Shown: piece after piece, positions 1 to 8,956 of the stretch
How the letters are laid out: each line of letters opens with the position of its first letter
Position numbering within the stretch: the first letter of the stretch is position 1
Assembly: GCF_905120345.1 (NCBI RefSeq)
Contig: NZ_CAJHOA010000003.1
Span: 310,001-374,000 of the forward strand
DNA from: Denitrificimonas caeni
GTDB taxonomy: Bacteria; Pseudomonadota; Gammaproteobacteria; Pseudomonadales; Pseudomonadaceae
DNA: 64,000 bases
Reading direction: 5' to 3'
Program-made: the position numbers and the translations under genes
The notes under the pieces: model-generated
Databases searched by the model: none
Seen by the model: the letters and a program-made list of their open reading frames with translations, nothing else
Told to the model about the DNA's origin: nothing

Positions 1-1381
1 CGATCAGGGCGTTATCAGCATGTACCTGCCACTGCTGATTATCTTGGCTCAGAGACATTGCCTGCTGTGCACTTTTTAGCGTGATTAGCGGATGTTGACT
101 GAGAACCTGGCACAGCGCTGGTGGATGGATCCAGCCGGTCTCCGGATAAAATAAACCACCTTGCTGCAATTCTATTCCAGCCAGTTGACTGGCCTGCTCG
201 GCGCTGACCGCATGCAATATAGATTCAGGGAAATGCGCGGCGAGGCTGTCTTGACGCTGCTGTTCTTTCTGATTAAACGCCAATTGTAAAATGCCGCAGA
301 TAGCCCAATCGTTTGGACTCAGCATAGCTGACGCTGTTGCGCTGGTATTGCTGGACTCGACACTGCGAGCCGCCAGCAAACGGCGGGTGTAACCAAAACC
401 TGAGAGAATAAAACGTGATAAAGCCGTGGCATGTGCAGAGAGTTTTAAATACAAAATACCTTGTGCATTGCCGGAGGCTTCTTGAGCGATTTTATCGTGC
501 TGCTCAATTAAGGTAACCCGCCAGCCCCGCGCGGCAAGGCTAGCTGCACTGGCACAACCGGCGATGCCTGCGCCGATGACAATGGCGTGACGATGCTCGG
601 CGGCGAGGGGTATGTGTTTGGGGCGGGCAAACCAGGGCGCAGACACTTTGCTGGGTTTATCAGTCTGCTCTGTTGGCTGAAACGACCCTGCGAGCATCTC
701 GCGTTTATGGCCATAACCGGGTACGCGTTGCATGGCAAAGCCAACGGCAATTAAGCCGCGACGGACAAATCCTGCACTGGTAAAGGTGGCCAGCGTAGTT
801 CTGTGCGTGGCCAGTCGCGCCAGTTGCGCAAACACTGGCTCGTTCCACATCTCAGGGTTTTTTGCTGGAGCAAAGCCATCGAGAAACCAGGCGTTAATTT
901 TCCCATCCAGTTGTTGCAGCATGTCCAGTGCATCACCAATTAATAAGGTCAGGCTGATACGCCCATGGTCCAGTTGGATATGTTGAAAACCACTATGAAT
1001 AGCAAGGTACTGTTGCAACAGTTGCTCACTGAGTTCACTCAACTCAGGCCATAACGCTAGAGCTTGAGCTAAATCGCGGTACTGTAACGGGTACTTTTCC
1101 ACGCTAATAAACTGTAACCGCGCACCTGCCGGGGCATGCTGATTAAAACACTGCCAAGCACAGAGAAAATTTAACCCCGTACCAAAACCGGTTTCGCCGA
1201 TGACAAAGGTTGCGCCATTCTCCAGCGCAGCAAAACGTTCCGCGAGTTGGTTATGATAAAGAAAGACATGCTGTGCTTCAGCTAACCCAGAAGCTCTGGA
1301 AAAGTACACATCATCAAATTGGCTGGATAGGGGTTGACCTTGTGCATCCCAATTTAACTGTGCGTGATCAATAGCGGTCAT
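1..1381 (-). CDS. mnmC: MnmC, bifunctional tRNA wobble-uridine modification enzyme (3' end outside window)
   Basis: This enzyme completes the mnm5(s2)U wobble modification. Its C-terminal FAD oxidase demodifies cmnm5U to nm5U, and its N-terminal SAM methyltransferase methylates nm5U to mnm5U. The reading frame is open from ATG at 1381 through position 1, about 460 visible residues of a family that is usually about 650-680. I see the methyltransferase glycine motif GETGFGTGLNF near residues 62-72, the conserved WFLDGFAPAKNPEMW stretch in the middle, and after a linker the dinucleotide motif HAIVIGAGIAGCA near residue 265 that opens the FAD domain. The C-terminus lies to the left of the window. 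The gene is transcribed away from fleSR. Several shorter frames overlap it on both strands and are not genes. Confidence 0.93.
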   Translation of the reverse strand, partial: MTAIDHAQLNWDAQGQPLSSQFDDVYFSRASGLAEAQHVFLYHNQLAERFAALENGATFVIGETGFGTGLNFLCAWQCFNQHAPAGARLQFISVEKYPLQYRDLAQALALWPELSELSEQLLQQYLAIHSGFQHIQLDHGRISLTLLIGDALDMLQQLDGKINAWFLDGFAPAKNPEMWNEPVFAQLARLATHRTTLATFTSAGFVRRGLIAVGFAMQRVPGYGHKREMLAGSFQPTEQTDKPSKVSAPWFARPKHIPLAAEHRHAIVIGAGIAGCASAASLAARGWRVTLIEQHDKIAQEASGNAQGILYLKLSAHATALSRFILSGFGYTRRLLAARSVESSNTSATASAMLSPNDWAICGILQLAFNQKEQQRQDSLAAHFPESILHAVSAEQASQLAGIELQQGGLFYPETGWIHPPALCQVLSQHPLITLKSAQQAMSLSQDNQQWQVHADNALI

Positions 1382-1438
1382 GGCGTAGCCTTACTTAATT
1401 AAGCCGATAAAAAATCTGTTGTGCTCTGTTACGAAAGG

Positions 1439-1456
1439 GCGGCATGCTTTTTGCAG
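1439..1456 (+). promoter_or_regulatory. Candidate sigma-54 (-24/-12) promoter for fleSR
   Basis: The sequence CGGCATGCTTTTTGCA at 1440-1455 matches the sigma-54 consensus TGGCAC-N5-TTGCA. The invariant GG (1441-1442) and GC (1453-1454) are exactly 10 bases apart. The predicted start would be near 1466, 50 bases before the fleS start codon. In Pseudomonas fleSR is known to be transcribed with sigma-54 under FleQ, which agrees with finding this element here. Confidence 0.72.
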
Positions 1457-1515
1457 AACTCATCTTAGACCAGTTGTTGTGACTGATTTTTGACGTTTTA
1501 AGTTGAGTACTTGCT

Positions 1516-2787
1516 ATGACCGCTCCGTTAACCACCCAGCAGAGTCGATTAAATTCCGTTGACGATGATGCGCCGGCAGTTGTCGAGCTGCAAACACAGC
1601 TTGCGCAGTTTACCCGCTTGAGCGAGCAGTTTGCAGGCTCTTTGCAGTCGATGCAGGCGCGTTATGTACAAGTGCAAGACGAATTAGCGCAGGTGAGCGC
1701 CCAGCGATTGCAAGAGTTGGCAGAAAAAGAACGTTTGGCGCAGCGCTTACAACAGATTTTAGATGTGCTGCCCGGCGCAGTGGTGATTGTTGATGGACAT
1801 GGCTTGATTAAAGAGGCGAATCCAGCCGCGATCAATTTGCTGGGCGTGCCACTGCTCGGCGTGCTGTGGCGCGAGGTGATTGTGCAATGTTTTGTGCATC
1901 GCGCCGATGATGGTCATGAAGTGTCTTTGCACAATGGCCGACGCGTCTCGATTGCTTTGCAGGCGCTGCCCGGTGAGCCGGGACAATTGATTTTATTAAC
2001 CGATATGACCGATACCCGCCGCTTACAAGCTGAGCTGGCGCAACATGAGCGTTTATCGGCACTCGGAAAAATGACCGCAGCGTTAGCCCATCAAATTCGT
2101 ACGCCGTTGTCCGCGGCGATGCTCTACGCCAGTCATCTGACTGAAAAGACTTTAAATCCTGAACTACAACAGCGCTTTGCCGGACGTTTACAAGAGCGTT
2201 TGCATGAACTGGAACGGCAAGTGCGCGATATGTTGTTGTTTGCCCGTGGGCCTTTACCACGCGAGCAGCGCAGCAGTGTTGCGCAGTTATGGCAGGCGTT
2301 ACAGGAGGCTGCCGAGCCACACTTGGAGATCCATCGACTGCGTTGGCAGTGTGATGTTGTTGACTCTGCACAGGTTGGTTTGTTGTGTAATCAGGACGTT
2401 TTGCTGGGTGCGTTGCTCAATTTATTGCATAACAGTGCGCAATCAGCCACGCAACCGGTGGCGATTAAAGTGCATGTTTATCAGCGCCAGGGCACTTTGC
2501 GCTTGGTAGTTAGCGATAACGGTGACGGTATGGATGCGCAGCTGCTCGAGCACGTGCAAGAATCGTTTTTTAGCCGTAAGAGTAATGGCACTGGCCTCGG
2601 TTTAATGGTGGTGCGCGCGGTGGTACAAGCGCATCAGGGACGTTTTGTGTTGCGCTCGAAAGTGGGGCGTGGCACCTCGGCATTGGTTGAACTGCCATTA
2701 CTGGCTGATTTTGTTGAACAGTGTGAGGCGCCAGTTGCTGCCTCTGCGCATAACAGTGCGCCTGTGCTCGCTGGAGACTATTTATGA
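1516..2787 (+). CDS. fleS: FleS-type sensor histidine kinase
   Basis: This is the sensor kinase of the flagellar two-component pair and is expected to phosphorylate FleR. Residues 20-80 are a hydrophilic coiled-coil-like stretch with no transmembrane segment, so the protein is soluble. A PAS domain follows (about 78-165, starting ILDVLPGAVVIVDGHG). The HisKA H-box ALAHQIRTPLSAA puts the phosphoacceptor at H192. The ATPase domain has an N-box around 301-308 (LNLLHNSA), DNGDGM at 334-339 and GTGLGL at 358-363. The length of 423 residues is normal for FleS (about 400). The gene overlaps fleR by 4 bases (ATGA), so translation is coupled. No flagellar structural genes lie in this window, so the flagellar role rests on similarity and on the sigma-54 promoter. 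Confidence 0.85.
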   Translation: MTAPLTTQQSRLNSVDDDAPAVVELQTQLAQFTRLSEQFAGSLQSMQARYVQVQDELAQVSAQRLQELAEKERLAQRLQQILDVLPGAVVIVDGHGLIKEANPAAINLLGVPLLGVLWREVIVQCFVHRADDGHEVSLHNGRRVSIALQALPGEPGQLILLTDMTDTRRLQAELAQHERLSALGKMTAALAHQIRTPLSAAMLYASHLTEKTLNPELQQRFAGRLQERLHELERQVRDMLLFARGPLPREQRSSVAQLWQALQEAAEPHLEIHRLRWQCDVVDSAQVGLLCNQDVLLGALLNLLHNSAQSATQPVAIKVHVYQRQGTLRLVVSDNGDGMDAQLLEHVQESFFSRKSNGTGLGLMVVRAVVQAHQGRFVLRSKVGRGTSALVELPLLADFVEQCEAPVAASAHNSAPVLAGDYL

Positions 2788-4247
2788 CAGTGCGGATTTT
2801 ATTAGTTGAAGATGACCGCTCACTGCGCGAGGCGTTAGAAGATACGCTGGCATTAAGTGGTTACGATTGCGTAGCCGTGGCAGATGCTCAGCAGGCGTTG
2901 CATGCGCTCAATCAACAAGTATTTAGTTTGATGCTCAGCGACATCAATATGCCGGGCATGGATGGCCAAGATTTACTGCGAACAGTGAATGCGCGCGTGC
3001 CGGGAATGCCGGTGGTATTGATGACTGCTTACGGTGATGTGCAAGGAGCGGTGCAGGCAATGCGTGAAGGGGCGGTGGATTATTTATTAAAGCCGTTTAC
3101 CGCGCAGGCTTTGCAAAAAGTGCTTGAGCGTTATGCCGTTGGTTTGGTTGCGGTGGACGATCAGCCGGTTGCTGAGGATGTATCGAGCCAGCAGTTATTG
3201 GCACTGGCAACGCGTGTCGCGCAAAGTGATTCAACAGTGTTATTGACCGGTGAATCAGGCACCGGCAAAGAAGTGTTGGCGCGTTATCTGCACCAACAAT
3301 CGCCACGTCAGCAGCAGCCTTTTGTGGCGATTAACTGTGCGGCGATTCCTGAGAATATGTTGGAAGCAACTTTATTTGGTCACGAGAAAGGTGCTTTTAC
3401 CGGCGCAATCACCGCGCGTCCGGGTAAGTTTGAGCAGGCCAATGGCGGGACTTTGTTGTTAGATGAGATTTCTGAAATTCCTTTGGCGCTGCAGGCCAAG
3501 TTGTTGCGCGTCTTGCAAGAGCGTGAAGTAGAACGAGTCGGCGGTCGCCAGCTTATTCCTTTGGATGTGCGGGTGATTGCCACCAGTAACCGTGATTTGC
3601 CCCAAGCGGTGGCAGCTGGTGAATTTCGCGAAGATTTGTTTTATCGAGTTGCGGTTTTTCCTTTGGCTTGGTTGCCGTTGCGTAAGCGGGTGGCGGATAT
3701 TGTGCCACTGGCTAAGCGTTTGTTGGCGGTGCATGCGGCTAAGCAGGGGCGTAAAAGTGTGCGTTTTTCTGAGTGCGCGCAACAGGCTTTACTGGATTAT
3801 GCCTGGCCGGGTAATGTGCGCGAATTAGATAATGTGGTGCAACGGACGTTAATTTTGCAGATGGGTGAATTGTTGTCTGCGGAAGATTTGGGTTTGTATG
3901 CTTTTGCTTTGTTGGGACGTTCAGCGTCAACGCCGGTGTTGCCTACCCTGAGTGATCGAGATGTTGCGCAAGAGCCTGCGACTAATGTGAGCAAAACTGC
4001 ATCTGCCGAAACATGGGTCGCGTCTGCTACTGCTGCACCAGCGGAGGTGACTGAGTCGTTGCCGGCAGCTGAGCTTGAGGATGATGTGCGTCGGCATGAA
4101 TTTCGTTTGATTGCACAAGCGTTGCAAGCTGAACAAGGTCGTCGCGAGCGAACTGCACAACGCTTGGGTATCAGCCCACGAACTTTGCGTTACAAGTTGG
4201 CGCAGATGCGCGAGTTGGCCGAGTTTCGCGCGTTGCTTGAGGGCTAG
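2784..4247 (+). CDS. fleR: FleR-type sigma-54-dependent response regulator
   Basis: This is an NtrC-family activator with three domains. The receiver (1-115) has the acidic pocket E9/D10/D11, phosphoacceptor D53 in LSDINMPGMDG and K103. The AAA+ domain has Walker A GESGTGKE at 156-163, the sigma-54 contact loop GAFTGA at 203-208 and Walker B GGTLLLDE at 221-228. The C-terminal Fis-type helix-turn-helix contains RTAQRLGISPRTLRYKL. In Pseudomonas FleR activates class III flagellar genes such as hook and basal-body operons, and it also affects adhesion. At 487 residues it is near the usual size (about 470). The linker between AAA+ and HTH (about 375-430) is rich in Ala, Thr and Val and looks disordered. 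Confidence 0.87.
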   Translation: MTVRILLVEDDRSLREALEDTLALSGYDCVAVADAQQALHALNQQVFSLMLSDINMPGMDGQDLLRTVNARVPGMPVVLMTAYGDVQGAVQAMREGAVDYLLKPFTAQALQKVLERYAVGLVAVDDQPVAEDVSSQQLLALATRVAQSDSTVLLTGESGTGKEVLARYLHQQSPRQQQPFVAINCAAIPENMLEATLFGHEKGAFTGAITARPGKFEQANGGTLLLDEISEIPLALQAKLLRVLQEREVERVGGRQLIPLDVRVIATSNRDLPQAVAAGEFREDLFYRVAVFPLAWLPLRKRVADIVPLAKRLLAVHAAKQGRKSVRFSECAQQALLDYAWPGNVRELDNVVQRTLILQMGELLSAEDLGLYAFALLGRSASTPVLPTLSDRDVAQEPATNVSKTASAETWVASATAAPAEVTESLPAAELEDDVRRHEFRLIAQALQAEQGRRERTAQRLGISPRTLRYKLAQMRELAEFRALLEG

Positions 4248-4617
4248 CGCCTATTATGCAATACGCCACGCAGCGGATTATTAACAGAACAATAAAAAAC
4301 ATCCGGTATAGTTGTGCGCATGCGGTACTGCGCAAGTGTCGTTCTTCTCTCAATGCGCCGTCCTCGCGCAATTCGAAGGCTACGCCAGCCATGACTACGC
4401 TTGCCACGTGACTCGCGCGGTACTCATTGAACAGTGATGGTGTTTGCCAGTTTTTGCTAGGGCTGTAGTGCGCTAGCCATCAAGCTCGATATTGATCCAG
4501 GTTTTATGCAATTCTTGTTGTGCAGGGTGAGAGTTGTGCGGGATTAATCCACAGCGCTGTAGTTGGGTTTTTTTGTTACACTGCGCGGATATTTTTAAGC
4601 AGAATAATGAGCCAGGT
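4248..4617. other. Intergenic region without a gene
   Basis: These 370 bases between fleR and the GntR gene hold no convincing coding frame, and no clear terminator follows fleR. The stretch TTGTTACACTGCGCGGATATTT around 4573-4594 could carry the promoter of the downstream regulator, but the match to consensus is poor. Confidence 0.4.
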
Positions 4618-5280
4618 ATGTTGCGACACAGTGCTGGCGGTTTAACCCAGAGTCTTGCTGATGCACTGGCGCAGCGTATTATTAGTGGCGAACTGCCGGC
4701 TGGTTTTGCGCTGCGAGAAGTGGCGATTACTGAGAGCTATCAGGTCAGTCGTAGCTCGGTGCGTGAAGCGTTGTTATTGTTGCAGCGCCGTTACTTAGTC
4801 GATATTTTTCCGCGACGTGGTGCGCAGGTTCGCGTGTTGACCGCACAGAACGTGCAAGATCTGTATGACTTAAGCACCGAGTTATATATATTGCTTGGCA
4901 CCTTACTGGCGCAGCGTTGGCGCACTCAAGGGCAATTGCTGCCTTTTCTAGAGGTGCGGCGGGCCATGCAGTTGAGTGTGCAAAATAATGATGTTGAAAG
5001 TTTTATTAAGCATTGTTTTGCGGTGGTTGATGTAGCTGCGCCGGTTGTTAATAATCTTTACTTACAGCAAGCCCTGGGCAATGTTATGCCGGCGGTGAGT
5101 CGTACTTATCATTTGGCTTTCAAGCAGCGGAGCGCTGAAATGGGGCAGTTTACTCGTATCTTTGATCAGTTATTGGTCGCCGTGCAGGCGCGCAAAGTTG
5201 ATCAGATCCGCCTGCTGCTGCAGTCTTATGCGCAAAAGAATTGCCAGCTGGTACTGCACGTTTTGTCGGAAGAGCACTGA
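4618..5280 (+). CDS. GntR-family (FadR/VanR-like) transcriptional regulator upstream of smc
   Basis: A 220-residue regulator. The N-terminal winged helix contains SLADALAQRIISGELPAGFALREVAITESYQVSRSSVREAL-type features, including the S-R-S-S-V-R-E-A-L recognition helix typical of GntR. The C-terminal half is helical as in the FCD/FadR effector domain. I chose ATG 4618 (MLRHSAGG). An in-frame start at 4534 would add 28 residues with no family similarity. A GntR gene directly before smc is a conserved Pseudomonas arrangement (PA1526-PA1527 in P. aeruginosa). Only 3 bases separate its stop codon from the smc start, so the two genes are co-transcribed. The effector is unknown, and I see no evidence that it regulates smc itself. 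Confidence 0.8.
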   Translation: MLRHSAGGLTQSLADALAQRIISGELPAGFALREVAITESYQVSRSSVREALLLLQRRYLVDIFPRRGAQVRVLTAQNVQDLYDLSTELYILLGTLLAQRWRTQGQLLPFLEVRRAMQLSVQNNDVESFIKHCFAVVDVAAPVVNNLYLQQALGNVMPAVSRTYHLAFKQRSAEMGQFTRIFDQLLVAVQARKVDQIRLLLQSYAQKNCQLVLHVLSEEH

Positions 5281-5283
5281 TTT

Positions 5284-8200
5284 ATGCGTCTGAAGTGCAT
5301 CCGCTTAGCGGGCTTTAAATCTTTTGTTGATCCCACCACGGCCAGCTTTCCAAGCAATATGACCGCTGTGGTTGGACCCAATGGTTGTGGCAAGTCCAAT
5401 ATTATTGATGCAGTGCGTTGGGTGTTGGGCGAAAGCTCAGCGAAGAACCTGCGCGGCGAATCGATGACGGATGTGATTTTTAACGGCTCCAACACCCGTA
5501 AACCCGTCGCACAAGCCAGTATTGAATTGGTGTTTGATAACAGCGATGGCAGCTTGCTGGGCGAATATGCCAGCTACGCGGAAATCTCCATTCGCCGCCG
5601 CGTCACCCGTGAAGCACAAAGCACTTATTATCTAAATGGCGTGAAGTGTCGCCGCCGTGATATCACCGATATTTTCCTCGGTACTGGCCTTGGCCCACGC
5701 AGTTACGCAATTATTGAACAAGGGATGATTTCCCGTTTGGTCGAAGCGCGTCCTGATGATTTACGCATTTTTATCGAAGAAGCGGCGGGTATCTCTAAAT
5801 ATAAAGAGCGCCGCCGCGAGACTGAAAACCGTATTCGTCGCACTCAAGAAAATCTTGAACGCTTATTGGATTTGCGTGAAGAGTTAGGACGACAAATTGA
5901 GCGCTTGCAACGGCAAGCGCATGCTGCGCAAAAGTATCAAGAATACAAAGCCGAAGAGCAGCGCTTAACAGCCCAGCTGACCGCGTTACGTTGGCAGCAA
6001 CTGAATGTTCAAGCTGGCGAACATGAAGCAGTGATCGCTGAGCAAGAAGTGGCCTTGGAAGCCTGCATTGCGCAACAGCGCCAAGCCGATGCGAAAATTG
6101 AATTATTACGTGACGGTCATTATGAGCTTTCAGATTGTTTTAACCGTGTGCAAGGGCGTTTCTATGCCATCGGTGCCGATATCGCCCGCCACGAACAAAG
6201 TATTCAGCACGCCCAGCAACGCTTACGTCAGTTACAAGATGACTTACAAGACGCCGAACGGGCACGCTTAGAAACCGAAAGCCATTTGGCCAGCGACCGT
6301 CAGTTATTGACTCAGTTAGAGCACGAGCTTGCGCTGCTGAGTGAGCAAAATGCTGAAGCAGAGCTCAATGAAGAATGCTCGGCGGCAGCGTTTATGCAGG
6401 CTGAAGATAACATGCAAGACTGGCAGGAACGTTGGCATAGCTTCACCCAGCAAAGCGCGCAACCGCGTGCTGAAGCCGGCGTGCAGCGCACGCGGATTGA
6501 GCAGCTTGAACAAAGCAGCCAACGCTTAAACAGTCGCCAACAACGCTTACAAGACGAGCAACAGAGCCAGCAAGAAGATCCGTTGGCAGAGTCGGCGGAT
6601 GAGCTGGATGAGCGCGTTGAGCAAGCACAAGCGCATCTTGATGAGTTATCCGCCAGCCAACAATTGCACGCGGCGCAGTTGCACGACACGCAAGAGCAAT
6701 GGGCGGAAAAGAATCAACAACAGCAACAAGCACAAAGCCAGCTGCAGCGCTTGCAAGGCCGCATTTCTGCATTAGAAGCGCTACAACAAGCGGCTCTGAA
6801 CCCTGAACAAGGCGTACAAGAGTGGCTGGAAACTCAGCAACTGCAACAGCAACCACGTTTGCTGGAAGGCTTGCGAGTTGCTGCCGGATGGGAGCTGGCC
6901 GTTGAAACGGTGTTAGCCGCTGATTTACAAGCGGTGCAAGTCGATAGTTGGGTAGACCTGCAGCTCGACGGCTTACACAATGGTCATTTACGTTTGGTCA
7001 GTGATAGCGCTGCAGTCGCGCCGGTTAACAACAGTTTATTAAGCAAGGTCTTGGCGTCTTCGCTGGATGTGTCACCATGGTTAGCCAGCGTGTATGCCGT
7101 TGAAACTTTAGATCAAGCGCTAGAATTACGCGCGCAGCTAAACAGCGGCGAAAGTGTCGTCAGCCAAGACGGTTATTGGTTGGCTGCGCACTTTTTAACC
7201 GTGCAACGTGGCGATGAAAATAACACTGGTGTGCTGGCGCGTGCGCAAGAGTTGGACGAGTTGCTATTAACTGTTGCCGAGCTAGATGAGCAACAGCAGC
7301 AATTAGATCATCAGTTGCAAGATCTACACAGCGCACGCCACAAGGTGCAAGAACAGCTCGAACAATTGCGACGTGATGAGCAAGCAGCGCATCGAGTCTT
7401 GAGTGAATTAAAAAGCCAGCTCTCGGCCAAGTTAGCCCGTGTTGAGCAACTACAGTTACGCCGCAGCGCGATTAGCGCCGAACTGGACGATGTCAGTGAA
7501 CAGCAGCACATCGAGGTAGAACAGCTCGCTGAGGCACGCTTATTACTGCAAGATGCGTTGGATAACATCGCCGCCTCCGAGCAACAGCAACAGCAGTTGC
7601 AGGCTGAACAAAATCAGTTGCGCACTCATCTGGAACAGTTACGCCAGCAAGCGCAGCAGGATAAAGATCAGCGTCATCAATTGGCATTGCGCATCAGCAC
7701 GCTGACCACGCAAAAGCAGTCAACCGAACAGGCCTTGCAGCGTTTAGCGCAGCAATGTGCTCAAGCCGATCAGCGCCGCGAACAGCTTAATTTAAACCTG
7801 CAAGAAGGCGAGTCGCCGATTGATGAGTTGCGCGCGCAGTTGCAAGAGTTATTGCAGACGCGCTTAGCCATTGATGATGAATTACGTGCGGCACGTACTG
7901 CGCTAGAAGATGCCGACACGCACATGCGCGAAGCAGATAAACAACGCAGCCAAGCTGAGCAGCGTGCGCAAGGTGTGCGTGAACAGCTGGAACGCCAGCG
8001 CTTGGCTTGGCAAACCTTAAGTGTGCAAAAAGATACGCTTAATCAGCAGTTGCAAGCCCTCGAATTGGATGTGCATCAGCTTCTGGAACAACTTCCTGTC
8101 GATGCCGAAATCAATGCTTGGCAACAACAACTCAACGCTGTCGCCGCGCGCATTGAGCGTTTAGGCGCGATTAACTTAGCCGCGATTGATGAGTATCGCC

Positions 8201-8775
8201 AGCAGTCTGAACGCAAAGCGTATCTGGATGCGCAAAACGATGATCTAGTAGAAGCGCTGGATACCCTCGAAAACGTGATTCGTAAAATCGATAAAGAAAC
8301 TCGCAATCGCTTTAAAGAAACCTTTGATTTAATTAATAACGGTTTGCAAGAGCTGTTTCCTAAAGTATTTGGCGGCGGCCATGCCAGCTTAGAAATGACC
8401 GGCGATGATTTGCTCAGCACCGGCGTGGCAATTATGGCGCGGCCACCGGGCAAGAAAAACAGCACCATTCACTTGCTCTCCGGTGGCGAAAAAGCACTGA
8501 CCGCGCTGGCGCTGGTATTTGCCATCTTCCAACTCAATCCTGCTCCTTTTTGCATGCTCGATGAAGTCGATGCCCCTTTAGACGATGCTAACGTGGGCCG
8601 CTATGCGCGTTTAGTGAAAGAAATGTCTGAGAAAGTGCAATTTATCTACATTACCCACAATAAAATCGCCATGGAAATGGCTGATCAATTACTTGGTGTC
8701 ACTATGCTAGAGCCAGGTTGTTCACGTTTGGTAGCGGTGAATGTCGAGGAGGCGGCGGCGCTGGCGGAGAGTTAA
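5284..8775 (+). CDS. smc: SMC, chromosome structure and partitioning ATPase
   Basis: SMC compacts and helps segregate the chromosome together with ScpA and ScpB. The protein is 1163 residues, the normal full length. The N-terminal head has Walker A GPNGCGKSN at 31-39. Two very long Gln/Glu/Leu-rich coiled coils flank a hinge near residues 510-640, the non-coiled part beginning about LEGLRVAAGWELAVETVL. The C-terminal head has the ABC signature LSGGEKAL starting at residue 1065 and Walker B CMLDEVDAPLD at 1090-1100, with E1094 as catalytic glutamate. The coiled-coil coding sequence is rich in CAG/CAA repeats, which produces many spurious antisense frames. In most pseudomonads zipA and ligA follow; here a diguanylate cyclase gene does. 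Confidence 0.96.
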   Translation: MRLKCIRLAGFKSFVDPTTASFPSNMTAVVGPNGCGKSNIIDAVRWVLGESSAKNLRGESMTDVIFNGSNTRKPVAQASIELVFDNSDGSLLGEYASYAEISIRRRVTREAQSTYYLNGVKCRRRDITDIFLGTGLGPRSYAIIEQGMISRLVEARPDDLRIFIEEAAGISKYKERRRETENRIRRTQENLERLLDLREELGRQIERLQRQAHAAQKYQEYKAEEQRLTAQLTALRWQQLNVQAGEHEAVIAEQEVALEACIAQQRQADAKIELLRDGHYELSDCFNRVQGRFYAIGADIARHEQSIQHAQQRLRQLQDDLQDAERARLETESHLASDRQLLTQLEHELALLSEQNAEAELNEECSAAAFMQAEDNMQDWQERWHSFTQQSAQPRAEAGVQRTRIEQLEQSSQRLNSRQQRLQDEQQSQQEDPLAESADELDERVEQAQAHLDELSASQQLHAAQLHDTQEQWAEKNQQQQQAQSQLQRLQGRISALEALQQAALNPEQGVQEWLETQQLQQQPRLLEGLRVAAGWELAVETVLAADLQAVQVDSWVDLQLDGLHNGHLRLVSDSAAVAPVNNSLLSKVLASSLDVSPWLASVYAVETLDQALELRAQLNSGESVVSQDGYWLAAHFLTVQRGDENNTGVLARAQELDELLLTVAELDEQQQQLDHQLQDLHSARHKVQEQLEQLRRDEQAAHRVLSELKSQLSAKLARVEQLQLRRSAISAELDDVSEQQHIEVEQLAEARLLLQDALDNIAASEQQQQQLQAEQNQLRTHLEQLRQQAQQDKDQRHQLALRISTLTTQKQSTEQALQRLAQQCAQADQRREQLNLNLQEGESPIDELRAQLQELLQTRLAIDDELRAARTALEDADTHMREADKQRSQAEQRAQGVREQLERQRLAWQTLSVQKDTLNQQLQALELDVHQLLEQLPVDAEINAWQQQLNAVAARIERLGAINLAAIDEYRQQSERKAYLDAQNDDLVEALDTLENVIRKIDKETRNRFKETFDLINNGLQELFPKVFGGGHASLEMTGDDLLSTGVAIMARPPGKKNSTIHLLSGGEKALTALALVFAIFQLNPAPFCMLDEVDAPLDDANVGRYARLVKEMSEKVQFIYITHNKIAMEMADQLLGVTMLEPGCSRLVAVNVEEAAALAES

Positions 8776-8956
8776 AGAAGTGGTGAAACTCCAAGTTTAT
8801 TCTACAAAGTACTCTAGCTGGTAAGTATTCATGTGTGGAAAAGACTTTTAAGTGCAAGTGCGTATGTTGGTGAGCAATGTTAAAATTGACCACGCTAGGG
8901 TTTACAACTCATAATCATTCTTCAATGTTTTTAAGCAAAATGGATAATAATAAAAT

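Noticed and set aside
4171-4407. Minus-strand frame over the fleR end
   Set aside because: It mostly overlaps fleR coding sequence antisense and has no motif.
6312-7568. Cys/Ser-rich minus-strand frames inside smc
   Set aside because: They are antisense readings of the CAG/CAA-rich coiled-coil coding region.
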